A DNA stretch of 64,000 bases, from NCBI GenBank assembly GCA_012932865.1, contig SAXG01000057.1, positions 62,001 through 126,000 on the forward strand, in the 5' to 3' direction. The position numbers were made by a program, and so were the translations under genes. How positions within the stretch are numbered: the stretch's first letter is position 1; the number at the start of each line of letters is the position of its first letter. Source of the stretch: Amylostereum areolatum. Lineage: Eukaryota; Basidiomycota; Agaricomycetes; Russulales; Stereaceae. The notes beneath the pieces were generated by a model. It was not told the DNA's origin and searched no databases. It saw nothing but the letters and a program-made list of their open reading frames with translations. This document shows positions 12,360 to 24,315 of the stretch, in pieces.

Positions 12360-12690
12360 GGGTGGAAGAGCGTCGGTAATGTTGTGACTTGTGAGGAGAT
12401 CCACCTGCGCACTCGTCAGTTTCCACATAGATATTGGATGGATGGAAACGCGCGTACGTCGACAACATGATCCTAGAGGTCTAATTCGCAAGACTCCTTC
12501 TCATGAGAAACATTGAAACGCGTTGGTTCGATCACTATGCCATGTTCGAAGCGGCGAGAGTTCACGACATTGGGATTTGAGGTAAGTATTAGACCGAGCT
12601 AGAAGGGTGTGAGTGATGATGCATGGATCAAAATTGGGTGGTAGATGTATGCGTACAATCTTTTCTGCAGTCCCAAAGGATGCATATTAG
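12360..12690. repeat. Diverged duplicate segment, copy 1
   Basis: About 330 bp resembles 15470-15780 in the same orientation. Shared blocks include GATTGGATGGAT(G)GAAA, CGTACGTCGAC, GTGATGATGCA(T/C)GGATCAA and ATG.ACGCGTAC-like text near the right end, in the same order and with similar spacing. On the minus strand both copies show splice-like sites, so this may be an exon-bearing fragment upstream of two minus-strand genes. The product is unknown. Confidence 0.5.
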
Positions 12691-12849
12691 GCTAAGGGGT
12701 GTGCAAGGTTCGTGCAAAGGGCGTGGAGTCTGGACAATTGAGGACGATGGCCTTCTCAATTTCGATGCGACCTCTCCCGTGGGAATCCGCCCTTGTCGAG
12801 TCTCTTCCATCTTCCTCCATCGTCCGACTCGTCTAAAGTGACCAGCCCG

Positions 12850-13851
12850 CGCCCGATACCTCGTCGCTGGAGATGCTCTTCCAGTTGCATATTCGCTTTT
12901 CTATAGTTGGTGCGTCATCCTAAGTAGCCTTGTCTTACAACCACATCGTTGACCGAGCCGACGTACAGGCTGTTTCTTCACGCCTGTCCTCGACATGTGG
13001 ATGGGTTCCTTCTTCAGAACGACGGGTCATTAGAAAGGTAAGCCCCGTTGGCACTCGTTCTGTTACGCACTCTCACCTGCGGCTGCAGGGTTGTGTTTGG
13101 CGTTTGCATTGAGTGCGTTCACTGCCCAGAAGGCGTTCAAGCACCCGCCTTGACCGCTCGGCTATTGTGAGCATTCAGGTTCGGTTTTATGTGTGCTGAC
13201 GGGGTCCTAGGATGGTATCTGTTCCTACTCGGTCTAAACGCTTCGGGCTCGTTGCAGATTGCACGGCGCAGAGGCACAAAGCTGCACGACCTTCTGTGCT
13301 CCGGCGAGGATGTGTGGCCTACTGCTGGCTCTCTTGGGTGCGTTTTTCGGGAGTTTGATCCAACGTTATCCCTACTAACATTCTTCATCATCCACAGCGA
13401 TTCTCTGCGCAAACTAGCGGACGTGAACAAGTCAGCCCCAAGTTATTATCCTTGAAGACGCGCGATATCGAGTAATAACATCAAATTGTACTCGCTACGC
13501 CTGTTGTCACATCGACCGCAGCTGGCTTTAGGGGCGCGCGCAAGGTTTTAGGAGTGGACGGCGATGTTGTGACGATGTAGTATCCGTTCTGCGGTAGTGT
13601 CGGTACGTGTCTTGTCCTTCCTCTCTCTCCTTGTCCGCCGTCTTTTCTTCCATCCTTACTTTCTCGAAGGACTGCATCCCAGAGCTAACTTCGTTCTTTC
13701 TTTCACAGCGGAGAGCTGGCACCCTTACGCGTCAGGCTACAAGTCTGCGTCGATCCCCCGAGGACCTACCACACATTGTTGTACCGTGTTCTCTTCATCT
13801 TTCTTTCAATACACGCGTAAATGTTCACCGGAACTGCACTTGAAGTCTTGA
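12850..13851 (+). pseudogene. Decayed third copy of the TF1/TF2 factor
   Basis: Fragments of the regulator occur in the correct order and strand. A segment like LDMWMGSF matches TF1 LDTWMSSF. QKAFKHPP matches EKAFKQPP but is followed at once by a TGA stop. GWYLFLLGLNASGS...TKLHDLL matches the region around GIVLLLGIWGAKRSG. SDSLRKLADVNK matches RDLLRNLSAVGE, with the phase-2 intron at the same site. A last exon AESWHPYASGYKSA matches TEDWHTYVSNLMGI. The zinc cluster and most of the Ser-rich tail are missing. It is a 5'-truncated tandem relic lying downstream of TF1 in the same orientation. Confidence 0.75.
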
Positions 13852-14481
13852 AACCTATCCGATCTCCTCAGTCGTTCAGGACTTCCGAGTCCACATGAAA
13901 ACGATGAGGTGAAATCGGGCTCGAGCGCAATTGGCAACGTGCTGGGAATATGTAGAAGTATAGTGCTGTTGGGAGGATAGCGGATAAGCAACGGAATGTG
14001 GGTCAAGAATGTTAACTCAGCACGAAAGAAAAAGAGAACAGAGCCTGAAGAGTGTAAGGGGGCAGCAAGGCACCCGAAATATGAACACTGTCGAAACAAG
14101 GGACGAGTGCAGAGCAACAATGCGTATCAATGGCGGGGCGGGAAGAGAGCTGGGCCAACGCAAAGCGATCGAAAAACAAAAAAGCCTAGAAAACCGACTG
14201 GGAAGTGTATGTAAGTGCAAAGCGGTAATGCATAGAAGGACGAGAGGAGGGGATTGAGGCAAGGTAATGCAGATGCGGATGAGAACGGAACTGAGAAAAC
14301 GCTGCGTAAGAAGAGACTTGGGGCCTGTCCAGTTAGAGAACGATGGTGAGAAGAGAGTGTAAAAAGAAGGGGTGGATCAAGAGCCTGTATAAGTGGGAAG
14401 TATTTCTCCGCGCGCCACTGTGCTGATTATATCAAACCTCCCCATCCTCGATGAGAGAGCATCGACGGACGATTCGCTCGG
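13852..14481. other. Intergenic, no gene seen
   Basis: A-rich on the plus strand, with short frames and no recognisable product or repeat. Confidence 0.4.
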
Positions 14482-15110
14482 TCAGCGCGGGTGGTGAGCT
14501 TTGTGGAAGGTAGCGAATAGTATGTCGTCTGGATTGTCACGAGTGGGTTGAAGCATCAGCGCGCCGAGCAGGGAGTTATTGTACAACGACCGGCCTGGCG
14601 AGATTGGGTGCGGGCCATGGCCGAGCATATAGGGCTGCTTCACGCCTCTCTTCCCCATCCCTGTCCTCTTGATGGTAGCCCCGAGAAGGCCAACCTTTTC
14701 CTTGTTCGACTTGTCCTGGTCGTCCGTCGTCCATGAATCGTCGCACCCTTCCATCGCCTCGACTGAGGACGAGCTGTGCGACGAAACGCGGTGGAATGAT
14801 CCGCTCTTGAGGGCCGGCGCCCGCCCGCGTATTGGGCTCGTCTTGTCGGTCGTGCGGGAGCCATCATCGACCTCTTCATCCAAACCGCTGCGCTCATCCT
14901 CAGATGCATGCCACGGGGTACCGAGAAGCTGTGCAGCAGCGCACTGATGGTACTTGGCGATATCGCGCAATGAAACCGATCCTTATCCAGAGGGCTCGTC
15001 AGCACGTAGCGTTGCAGTGGAGAACGAAGACAAACCCACCATCGGGTCTTCGACGCGGCGAGCGGCGACAACCTTCGCAGCAGCTGAACACCCAATAAGC
15101 TAGGTGTGGA
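14482..15110 (-). CDS. Hypothetical protein, C-terminal part
   Basis: A minus-strand frame ending at 14482 reads about 160 residues from SLRDIAKYHQCAAAQLLG through an acidic/Ser-rich stretch to LFATFHKAHHPR. A preceding exon (AAKVVAARRVEDPM) can be joined across a gtgggt...ataag intron. I do not recognise the family, and the N-terminal exons are uncertain; sequence up to about 16.3 kb may belong to it. Composition and the long open terminal exon favour a real or recently lost gene. Confidence 0.35.
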
Positions 15111-15469
15111 GTCCGCGAAGGATTGCAACACGAACCTAGGGGGAGCAGTTCCTGGGCATTGAACATTAGACGGCGGCAGACGCTGGAAGTATGCGTCTGA
15201 TTGTCCTAGCGCTGGCCGTGTTGATGGCCACACCTTCCCGGAGGTCACTCTACGCCATGTCCGACTTCTCCCAGGTGCGGCGGCCTCGGATGCGGGGAGA
15301 TGTTGTCAAAGAGACCACATCGACGACGCGGGGCAACTTGGAGAACTGGAGCCGTTTGAGGATAGGTAGGTAAGGGAGAGACGAAAGTCGACACGCCTCA
15401 AAGATTCCTCTCGAAACTCTGCGGCCGTCTTCGTGTTGATATTGCACCAGCAAGCCACGGGGGAAAGGC

Positions 15470-15780
15470 GCCAATCCACCTATGATACTCATCGGTCTCC
15501 ACAGAAAGATTGGATGGATGAAAGAGCACGTACGTCGACGGTGCACTGCTGCAAGTGAACGTCGTTAAAATTCTCGTCACTCGAGACATTTGGACGCTTT
15601 GATGCTGCCTCGCTGTGCATTCGAGGCGAGGTGACACACGATGTATTCACGCCATCGGATTCAAAAGAGAGCAACTGAGGATATTATCAGTGATGATACA
15701 CGGATCAAGAATGGATGTACGCGTACGTTGATCCGTTCCCTCAAATTCTGGATAGGTGCATGTCGAGTTTGGAGACGCGT
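15470..15780. repeat. Diverged duplicate segment, copy 2
   Basis: Partner of 12360-12690, with the shared blocks in the same order. It also precedes a minus-strand coding region. Confidence 0.5.
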
Positions 15781-16327
15781 TCAGTGGGCGTTCGGTGTAG
15801 GTGGGCGGGACTCTGCTCGTGTGGGACGTCAGCGCATCGAGCGTGGATAAAACAAAAATTACGCACCGTCAAGATGTCCTGGGATATTCAGAAGACAAGA
15901 TTGTGGGCGAATTCGGCGACGAATGCGTGTGCGCATTGTGTGAAGCATGATGACGGTCTTTGTCACAAAGGAGACCGCGGTTCAATCCGACCGAAAAGCC
16001 ACCTGAGAACATCGGCAAATCAAGCTTCTTCAGCTCTCCTGAAATCTCTGATAGAATAGAATGCCCATACCTCATCCTTCCGTACGGAAAGACTGACAGT
16101 AACGGAACCCGATGAAAAGTCCAGATTTGCGGGACTCCGTTCTGCACCACGACGACCATTCCCAGGACTTGAAGCGACGTATACCACCGCACTTGGCGTA
16201 CTACCAGACGTGGAAAGATGGAGGGTTTGCATCATCATGGGGACGGTAGAGATTTTAAAGCCTGACAGTCCGAGGGTGTTACGGTCGCCGCGGGCAGCGG
16301 CAGCTGCGGCGGCTTGATCTAGGTAGT

Positions 16328-16360
16328 CCACGTGACCCTTCCCATTGTCCTTGCCGAAGT
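16328..16360 (+). promoter_or_regulatory. F-box promoter cassette, copy A (partial)
   Basis: CCACGTGACCCTTCCCATTG followed by TCCTTGCCGAAG. It keeps the CACGTGA box and CCATTGTCC of the cassette seen before the other F-box genes, but has lost the GTGGGAA half and the GCGCGTCG block. The cassette ends about 104 bp upstream of the ATG. Confidence 0.55.
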
Positions 16361-16463
16361 CACCTTGATCTTGGTTTCCAAATCCAACCTTCTTGGCCTC
16401 TTACCACCACGACCACGACCAGCGCAAACCTTCGCAGCTCCTTACCTTTTATCTCCAGTGACT

Positions 16464-18996
16464 ATGCCGACGAGCACCTCAAAGCGCAAGATTGTTCTTA
16501 GTGACGTCTCCGGAGACGAGCAACTGGCCCGGCGCAAACGCGCAATAGGTTCGCAAATGTCTTGATTAAAGTCATGTTGCACGTAACTGATGTATGCCAT
16601 TATAGTTCAACCACCGAAGAAGCGAACGAAGAAACGCAGAGCCGCTGTGCCAATCGAGTCCTCGCAGGCAACCAGTGGCATGCGCCGGATTCAGAGTCGA
16701 AAACATCAAGCCGTCCTCAGCTGTCTTCCAGATATGCCGCTTGATATCCTCCACGATGTACATACATCTTCTGCTTTCCACGCACCGTATTTTTTATCGA
16801 TATTTGAGTAGATCTTCGGATACCTCCCACCCAACGACCTGGTTCATCTCACATGGCTAAACAAGGCATTTTACCAGGTCCTGACGTCCAAATCGTTTCA
16901 AGGATTGTGGAAGGCATCGTTTGAATATGTTCCGGAACTTCCCCCACGTCCTGACGGTATGTCCTACCGTGGATGGGCGCACGTTCTCTGCGAGGAATGT
17001 TATGTGAGACTTGCACTTTTCTCTCTCCTTCGTGGGCGCTGAAGATGACGTCGGGTAGTACTGCGTAGAGAAGACCACATCCCGCATTCTTTTCGAGTTT
17101 CGAAAACGCGTCTGCCGCGCGTGCTCCAAAACGAAGTACGCCCGCAATCCTACGTTCTTTCATCCACTTTCTCATGTCGAACTCGCAGGTTGGTTCACTG
17201 GGATTATCTCAAAGTCCCTGAGCCCTTCAGCCGCCGTGTTCGTAAGCTATTTACTGTTGAGGACGTCGTGCCGACCATCCGTAGTACGTTCTGCCCCCAA
17301 AGGCTCTGTTTTCGGCTGACATTGTCCAAAACTCAGTATCTGGAGTCTTGATGTGCGAGAAAGCCGCGGCCGACGAATTCGTCAAAGAGCTTTTGGGGAA
17401 GATCAAGAAGATTGGCCCACACGATGCTGCCCGCTTGAGGTCAGCGACTGGAGATCTCGTCCAAGCAAGGGAGTCAGTGCTATCGCATCGCCGGGAGGTA
17501 TGGTCTCTTCATCTCGTCGCGGTGTGATACCTCTCAATATGGTACACAGCACATCGAAATGTGTAATAAATGGCAAGACAAGCTCATAGAAGAGCGTGAT
17601 CGGCCCGTCATCAACGAGCGGAAGGAATGGTACGTCTGCGGAATTTACATACGCCCTTTTCTAACTTTATTTTCAGCATCATGTGGAACATACTGGCGCT
17701 TGGGTACACAATGAAAGATTGGCACGATAGCAGGTTGTCTACCCATATGTTGGTCAACGTGGGACAACCTCTCACTGATAAATGTAGCTTGCATTCTTTT
17801 TCCTGGAACTGTATTCTGATTTGCCGTTGTTGGCGCTTGTAGCCTGGTCAAAAATCCGCCCCGTCCTGGAGAAGAAGATACTGGCGATCAGAGAACTGTA
17901 CCTCAAGAGGAAGAAAAGCGTCCAGGGTCACCTCTTGCGCCTCTATGCGCAAGCCATCTCCCCAGCAGAGTTCCCGTTCATTCCGGATGGGGAAACATGT
18001 CTCAAGACGATATCTCTATTTGATCGGATCCTCAGCAATTGGAAGTACGGCTCGAGTGACGCAGCTTGGTGGACGGAAGCGCAGGAGGAACTATTACAAT
18101 TCGTCCAGTATATGGCCTCGGTAGGACAACACAACAGGAGGTGTCTAGCCAAGGCACTTCTTAGATCGGCTCCCAGTGAGGTCTCCGCCTCTAATGACGA
18201 TCTCGTAACTCTTGGGCTGGCTCTATCCATGTTCCAAATCCGACAGTCAGATGGATCCCTCTCCCCGACCGTACATTTCGGTACAGAAGTGCAATGTCAT
18301 ATTGCGCCGGTGTCTTATAATGTCGACCCCAAAGTGCAAAGGCATCTGAAGCATGTCGTTATAAGCATCCGTGCCCAGGCTACCGTGCGTTCCATTCTTG
18401 CTACCTTGGGCCTTCCGCAGACAACGACGGCGAGGGAGCTGGATCGGATGCCGACCGCGCGTTTCGCATGCCACTCGTGCCCCCCTGAAGAAACGCTCCA
18501 TGGACGGGATTATGTATATAAGATGCCCGCATTGACGTGGAGGGCCATGGTGCATCCGTCTTTCTTTTTCTTTTTCTTGCTCTCGGCTGACGACCGTCGC
18601 GCTATCAATTCACAGGTCGATCACGCTTGCAAATACCATCCTAATACGGTTTCTTTCCGCGCTCTCAATGAGGTCCAACTAGTAGACGTGTATCAGCAAG
18701 AAAGGAACACCGCCATTTCGAGGGGTCAATTAGCGTTTGCCTGCTGCCACTGCCCGCTGAGAGATGCAACGCGAGGGCCAGAGTGGATGTTTGAATGCGA
18801 CGTGAAGGATCACCTAAAGGAACTGTACGCCTTCTCCCTTCCGCATACTCGCTAGAGCTAACTGACTTTCGTCAATCCCGATAGGCATAGAATCGTGGAG
18901 CCTGTAGAGGACGTCGATTTCTTTTTCAACTCGCGCGTGCGGAAGGCAGACCGGCCTTGCGTAAGTTTCGAGGTTCAGGTGGCTCCGGCAGTTTAA
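16464..18996 (+). CDS. F-box protein A, intact
   Basis: About 11 exons with clean GT-AG introns give an uninterrupted protein of roughly 650 residues. It starts with a basic nuclear-type segment (QPPKKRTKKRR). An F-box follows (LPDMPLDILHDIFGYLPPND to LWKASF, about residues 66-115), then a CxxC-bearing FEFRKRVCRACSK segment. The middle is helical and charged. A C-terminal Cys cluster (CHSC, then CCHCPLRDATRGPEWMFEC) is followed by a conserved HRIVEPVEDVDFFF tail. F-box proteins recruit substrates to SCF ubiquitin ligases through Skp1. The Cys motifs suggest zinc binding (inference). This is the most diverged member of the six-copy family. Confidence 0.85.
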
Positions 18997-19444
18997 TTCG
19001 ACCATCATCCAATTCATTGGCTGTACATGCACGTCATGGTACTACAAGTATTGTACACAATCTACAGTATATCGTTCGTCTGTAGAAGCGTCGTGTTGAA
19101 AGAATTGCGCTACAAGTATTTCTAAAATCCACCCGACGTCGGGATAACGTATCTCCATGACAAACGGAAGAAACGTACATCGATGATCACTATAACATAC
19201 ACATAAACAAACACGACGAAATGAGCATAACAGTGCCGAGAAGTCCTTGTTCCTTAACCGTGAGACAGATGCGAAGACGCGGAAGAAAGTATCCGAACGA
19301 GCTTGAATCCTTTCGACATCGCGCGTCCATCTCTCGACGAAGCAACTGTGTTAAAAGCGATACCCGCTTGGAGCTTGTTGGCAGATGCCTCCCTACGTGC
19401 GAGTTATACGATATGAAGGCGCATTCGTTTGGAGGCGAACTTAC
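18997..19444. other. Intergenic, 3' side of F-box A
   Basis: A/T-rich, with no supportable gene. Possible terminal exons of the small minus-strand gene to the right would fall here. Confidence 0.35.
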
Positions 19445-19724
19445 AGCACGACCGGGCTTGCAAGCGCACGAAGTCGTTCCAGGCCTCTGACTCTGGCCAC
19501 CGGTGGACGGACGTTCTGCGAGGGTATTCTATGAGCAGATACTAGAGACGATTGAGAGGTCGAATGCACTTACGAGGCTTGCTGGGTCCAGGGCCTGAAA
19601 CGGGTCGGGATGGAGGACCGTAGTTCACGATGCTCTGGTCGTACCCGCCGCTGCTCCTCGAGCCTACAGGATAGATGGCGCGGTTTCCAGGTGCGAATTT
19701 AGCGTCGTTGGAAGGTGAATACAT
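19445..19724 (-). CDS. Small hypothetical protein, N-terminal exons
   Basis: From ATG 19724 (preceded by a TATA-like ACATATACTCATACAT) exon 1 reads MYSPSNDAKFAPGNRAIYPV and a Gly/Pro/Ser-rich stretch ending at a gtaagt donor. Exon 2 continues QRPSTGGQSQRPGTTSCACK to a second gtaagt donor at 19445. Later exons cannot be fixed. I do not recognise the family. Good splice signals favour a real gene. Confidence 0.35.
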
Positions 19725-20948
19725 GGTTATGTATGAGTATATGTGGTGTTGGAAATGCGATGATTGAGGTAGGCGTGTATAGTGGGGAGGCGACTGGGAG
19801 TGTCGAAGGATGCCATGGGCCGTCTTGAAAGCCCAGCCTTTAAGAAACTCCTGACGAGTGCATAGGGTGGTCGGGTTGGCCCAGGACTACGGTTTGGAAA
19901 CGCACGAAGACCACCTAGGAGAACCTCACATAGATGTATGGCAGTCATAGGCGGTACTTGGTTCACATAGCTAGGAATGTGGTGGTACGACGTCGATGCC
20001 TACAGCAAGCGGCTATCGAAAGCTTCTTTGTGAACGGGAGCGAAGGCCGTCGCCAAAGAAGGTTAGGCCATGGAAGTTGACTTTGCACCTGTCGGAATCC
20101 CATGTAGCACCGCTGGCGATGTTACCGTCAGCCAAACTTGTCCTAGGGTGCGCATCGTGATGACTTCGTGTACCCGCATCGAGTCTCCGTGTAAGTGCAC
20201 TGCCAGGATAATCACCAGTGAGGCTCGGGACACAGAGAAATGAACATGCGCACGCACTTGGTTGAAGATGATCTATTATGTTCAAAGGTCCTCGGCTCCG
20301 TGTGGTATCGGGGCTGAGGCGGGACGTGGGAGCCCGAGTATCTAGGTAATTGGAGCGCTCCATAGCAATCCCTGCACCGGTACGTGCAACTTCCTGCAGT
20401 GAGCATCAGTCGTTTGTGACCAGACGTGCGGACTAACGACATTACCGTGTTCTCGAGATACGAGGCATTGTCCGACAGAGATAATGGTAAGGGTGTGGCT
20501 AGCCTTGCGGGTAGGTGCCGCAGAATCGACCGAACCCGAACAGTTTGAAGCGTAGCGTTCAGCTTGAACCCATTGAATTCATAGTGACAGGGTCTAGATG
20601 ATGGAAGAAGTGCGAGAGACAGTGAGATTTTGTTCGGGAGATGATTGAATGCTTGGAAAGCTTGAGACGGGAAGGAACACTAGGAGGGTCAAATTGGGCG
20701 ACCGTTGACTTGCGATTGCCCTCTTGTAAGTTGCGTACCGATTATGCCGCGGGTCCGCGGTAACTCGAGGCAATGATAACGTGGGGGTTCCGAGCCCATA
20801 CCCAGCTAGAAGACGACGACGGTGGGAAACGAGAACACGGTCGTGATGGCTAATGGACAAAGTTCTTAGCTTCTACCAATGAGAAAATGCGCTGGCCGTA
20901 CCCGGCTACCCGCGAGAGATGTTTGAAGGGGTCAACACAAAAAAGAAG
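19725..20948. other. Intergenic, no gene seen
   Basis: Short frames only, no repeat or known domain. Confidence 0.4.
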
Positions 20949-21765
20949 CTAAAGAAGCCGGAGAATAAACGCTCTAGGACACCGCTCCAAGGTTTCATGA
21001 AGGTCCTTGTCTAGAATGAAATACCATCGGAAACGCAGAGCCGCGTTCAACTTCCAAACCTTACAGTACTCGTCCTTGGAACCCAACCAAACCCGCGCTC
21101 TCTTGAGAGGTCTCGAGGTATCTGATAAATGGCCATCCGAAGAGTCGGCGTAGTACCGTGTTTGCACGGAGTATGTACGTTCGAAGGTTTGCGAATGCAT
21201 TGTCCATCCAATAAAAGGAGGACGCCTATGGAACCCAGGAGTATGAATAGAGATACACGTACCGCCCATGACAGGGTATGCACGAAAGCGCCAGAATTCC
21301 GAAGCGATGTACGCTGTGTGCATGGCAAACGACCATCTATATCCACACGAGTGATGGTATCGTACACGCATTCGATTCCAAAGTTCGAGGTGGGATCAAG
21401 TGACGGTGACAGTTCACAGGCGTGCTGATACATCGTTGGTCGTTTATATTGGAGGCGCTGGGTTTGTGTTTCCGTCTGGTAGGATGGTTAGAAGCTGTTG
21501 ATGATGGGGTTGTGAGACGGCGTGCCACCAACGTACCAGTTGCTCCTTTGACACTGGGGTAGTACTCAGGCTGTGAGACTTCGCAAGAGTCAGGAATAAC
21601 AGAACGGACCTATGCTGAAGTACGGTATCACCTGGCACTGAGATCTCGGTCAGTTCCATGGGAATCACGATCTGGGGTCGACGTACCTTGCTGCAGACGC
21701 GAGCTTGAGTCTGCTTTCTACACTCGCAAAACGCGTTCACGGGGAGTGTGTCGTCGACGCTGCGT
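20949..21765 (-). pseudogene. MYND-type locus 4, degenerate
   Basis: Minus-strand exons show a worn MYND finger. The series runs VNAFCECRKQTQARVCSK, a gtacgt intron, IPYFS in place of MPYCS, an intron, CQRSNW, an intron, then RKHK. Intron positions equal those of the intact locus at 22022-22938, but the Cys after the third pair is lost and the following frame is short. The downstream reading has no recognisable counterpart of the intact gene's C-terminal domain. Probably a decayed tandem copy. Confidence 0.55.
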
Positions 21766-22021
21766 GAGACAACTCATGTACCGGTCGTGTTAGACGTGTC
21801 TCGACATCCTAAAAGAGATGGTTCCCACTGATTTGTGATTTCCCTTAAAGAGCCGGTCGCGATGGGGATCTTCAAGCGAGTCTTTCTACGCAGGCATCTC
21901 TGTGCAAAAAAGCGACGGAAGGGAATGACGGCTGTTAGTGGACGGGCGAACAGCGATTATGAGGAAGCTTACCATTAGCGCGTCTTCCCACATAATTATC
22001 ATGCCTCCACGCCTCTTTTAT

Positions 22022-22938
22022 TCACCCCTTGTCTCCGCAAAGCCTTCTTGTATCCATTGCCGACACGAGCTCCTTGTCCGTAGGCGCTCTTGCCGCTTGC
22101 GCTACCGACTTCGGATGGACGTTTTCGTAGTAAAACGAGCCTTGGTGTTGTGACTCGCCATGGAGTGGGTTTCGGCAGCGACACCACCTGCGAGTGGACA
22201 GAGGAGACAAAGGGTCCTCGGCGGGGACGAGGTCCCAGAAAAAGACGGGGATGAAGCGGTCGGGGACACCGATGCCACCGACGTTGATAGACTGGGTGAA
22301 GACGATCTGTAAGAGCCGGTGATGCAACCCTGTTTCCAGCAGTTTCCCAACGAGAGTGAGAGTGACTACTTCGATGGTCTCGGCGATATACGACTCCTTG
22401 TGAGCATAGCATCGTCGTTTGTGAGATCGCCTTGTGGTAGCGTGAGGGGCTACAAGGAGTGATAGATCGTGTGAAGCTACGCACCAGTCCTTTTTCTGGC
22501 ACTGAAGACACATCGTAAGGCATAGGTGGAGGAACGATCGCCGCAAAAACGTACCTCAGCGCTGCAGTATGGCATGACTTCGCACTGATCGAGTTCCGAT
22601 GAGACTCGCCCAAAATGGGGGAAGAACACCCACACACCTTAGAACATCTTCGAACTTTTGCTTCCCTCTTACAAAAGCCACAGTAGGCGTTGACGATGGG
22701 AGCCCCTCCGGGTACAATTTACACCTTGGGACGCTGAATAACGCCAGGGAGGTCGGGCTCAAGTTCGAAGATGGTCTCATCTGAGCGATCTGAACACTCG
22801 CTGGATGCATCGTCACTGAAGAAACAAGCAGACACTGTTAGAATACACGGAGGCGCGGTAAGGGTAGAATGACACTGACTCTGATACCTCCTCGTCGCTT
22901 GCCAGCGTATAGTTAACGACTTTGGGGTTGGTGGTCAT
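22022..22938 (-). CDS. MYND-type zinc-finger protein, locus 2
   Basis: Starts MTTNPKVVNYTLASDEE, then an acidic exon (DDASSECSDRSDETIFELEPD). Three small exons build a complete MYND finger: CGFCKREAKVRRCSK, CEVMPYCSAE, CQKKDW, with HKRRC at the start of the terminal exon. That exon encodes about 140 residues, including LLETGLHHRLLQIVFTQS and DRFIPVFFWDLVPAEDP, and ends at TGA 22022. All eight zinc ligands appear present. MYND proteins act as adaptors, often in transcriptional repression or with SET domains; no SET motif is visible. It is the best preserved of four MYND loci here. Confidence 0.65.
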
Positions 22939-23327
22939 TTGTTATAAGGCGATGAGAATGTAAGGATAGAGGAGGAGATGGCGGACGTTAGATGTTGAAG
23001 AGGTTCTCGCCTCGTTTCTCATCTTATTTAATGTTGCACCCTTCCTTTGTTCTCCGGTTGCCTTTGTGCCCGCGAGCCTTTATCTCTGTGATCAGGGCGC
23101 AAGGCAAACGAACTAAGAAGACACGTACGGCGATGACGCAAAGTCACAATGCCTCTTGGACGAGCCCAGAATCCCAGCTGTGTACTCGGCGGCTCCGGAG
23201 TCCCATCACACCCTAAGTTTTCCATCCGAAATGCATTGAATTCGGCGATGCTACGGTACTGTACACACAGTCGATGCATTCAGTCGATAAAACCGCCCAG
23301 AATATGCTCGTTCGTACGCAAACGTTC

Positions 23328-24315
23328 CTACAAATCAATAGCGGAGGCGTTGAGAAGCTCAAAATGAGCAAGCGATCCGACAGCCATAGCATGGAAGGGA
23401 CGCACAGTTCGCAGGCCGAGCGCGCCACCCTCTTCGTCAGCGATGAGTTTGTTTAGAGAACTGCGAGCCGAGCCTGATCAGCAATGCATCCACCCAGAAA
23501 GAAGACGAAGAAACTCACCCAATCGCGACGTCGATAAGGGGCGTCCCACCCCATTGTTTGGCCACACCTTCATCGTACAGCTCAAGGTTCCTGATAGCGG
23601 CGTGCAAGAGCCCCTCGGCGGACTCGGCCACGTTGATCGAATACACCGTGACCTTCTCGGGACCCTTCCCTCGCGCGAAGCGATTGACGAACGTCACTTT
23701 CGCAGAACGCTGGGCGGGTGGCGTTCCCTGTACTGAACGTCCATCCCGATCAGCCGAGGCATGAACTGCCACAACCCGTCGCCCAGGGTTTGACAGCCGA
23801 TGCCTTGGATGTCCACGGGAACGAGGTCCAAGAAGAACTCGACGATGAAGTGATCGAGGACGGTTTTGAAGCCCATGTAGGAGTACTGGGTGAGCAAGAT
23901 TTGAACGATCATTCCATGGAGCGTGTGGATTTCGAGAAGGCGCCTGGTGAGCATAATGGTCTTGTTTTCGAGACGGAAAGAGGGTCGGCGGTGGTACGGC
24001 GGCAGTTTAGCCTGTGTTTCGGCGAATGGGTTTTTTCTAGCACTGCAATCGCGATGTGAGGCTCGATAAAAAACCGGCGGACTTCGTCTACGTACCTCGG
24101 CGCTGCAGTACGGAAGCACTTTACACTGGATCTTTGGATGAGCGACCATGAGACGATAGAGCTAGAGCCTTGACGCACCTTGCTAGTGACAGACACGAAT
24201 ACCAGCCAGCTTTCGACACTCGGCGCAAAACGCGGCAACGCCAGACCCGCCGGGAATGATCTCCACTTCATGAGGAGTGAAACTATGCGGGCTTGGATTC
24301 TGCGTCTTCGAATTC
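23328..24315 (-). pseudogene. MYND-type locus 3, several lesions
   Basis: The exon order of locus 2 can be followed (FCAECRKLAGIRVC, KVLPYCSAE, then KHRLNC). An in-frame TAG falls at the end of the first finger exon. The Gln codon of the CQK exon reads TAG, and the terminal exon needs at least one more frame change. Downstream text is clear: ENKTIMLTRRLLEIHTLH, DHFIVEFFLDLVPVDIQ, KVTFVNRFARG and VTVYSINVAESAEG, ending NASAIDL at 23328. The family relation is firm, and the number of lesions supports a pseudogene. Confidence 0.6.

Noticed and set aside
16020..16331. Minus-strand frame starting MDYLDQ
   Set aside because: The first codon is GTG, not ATG, and no continuation or domain could be established.
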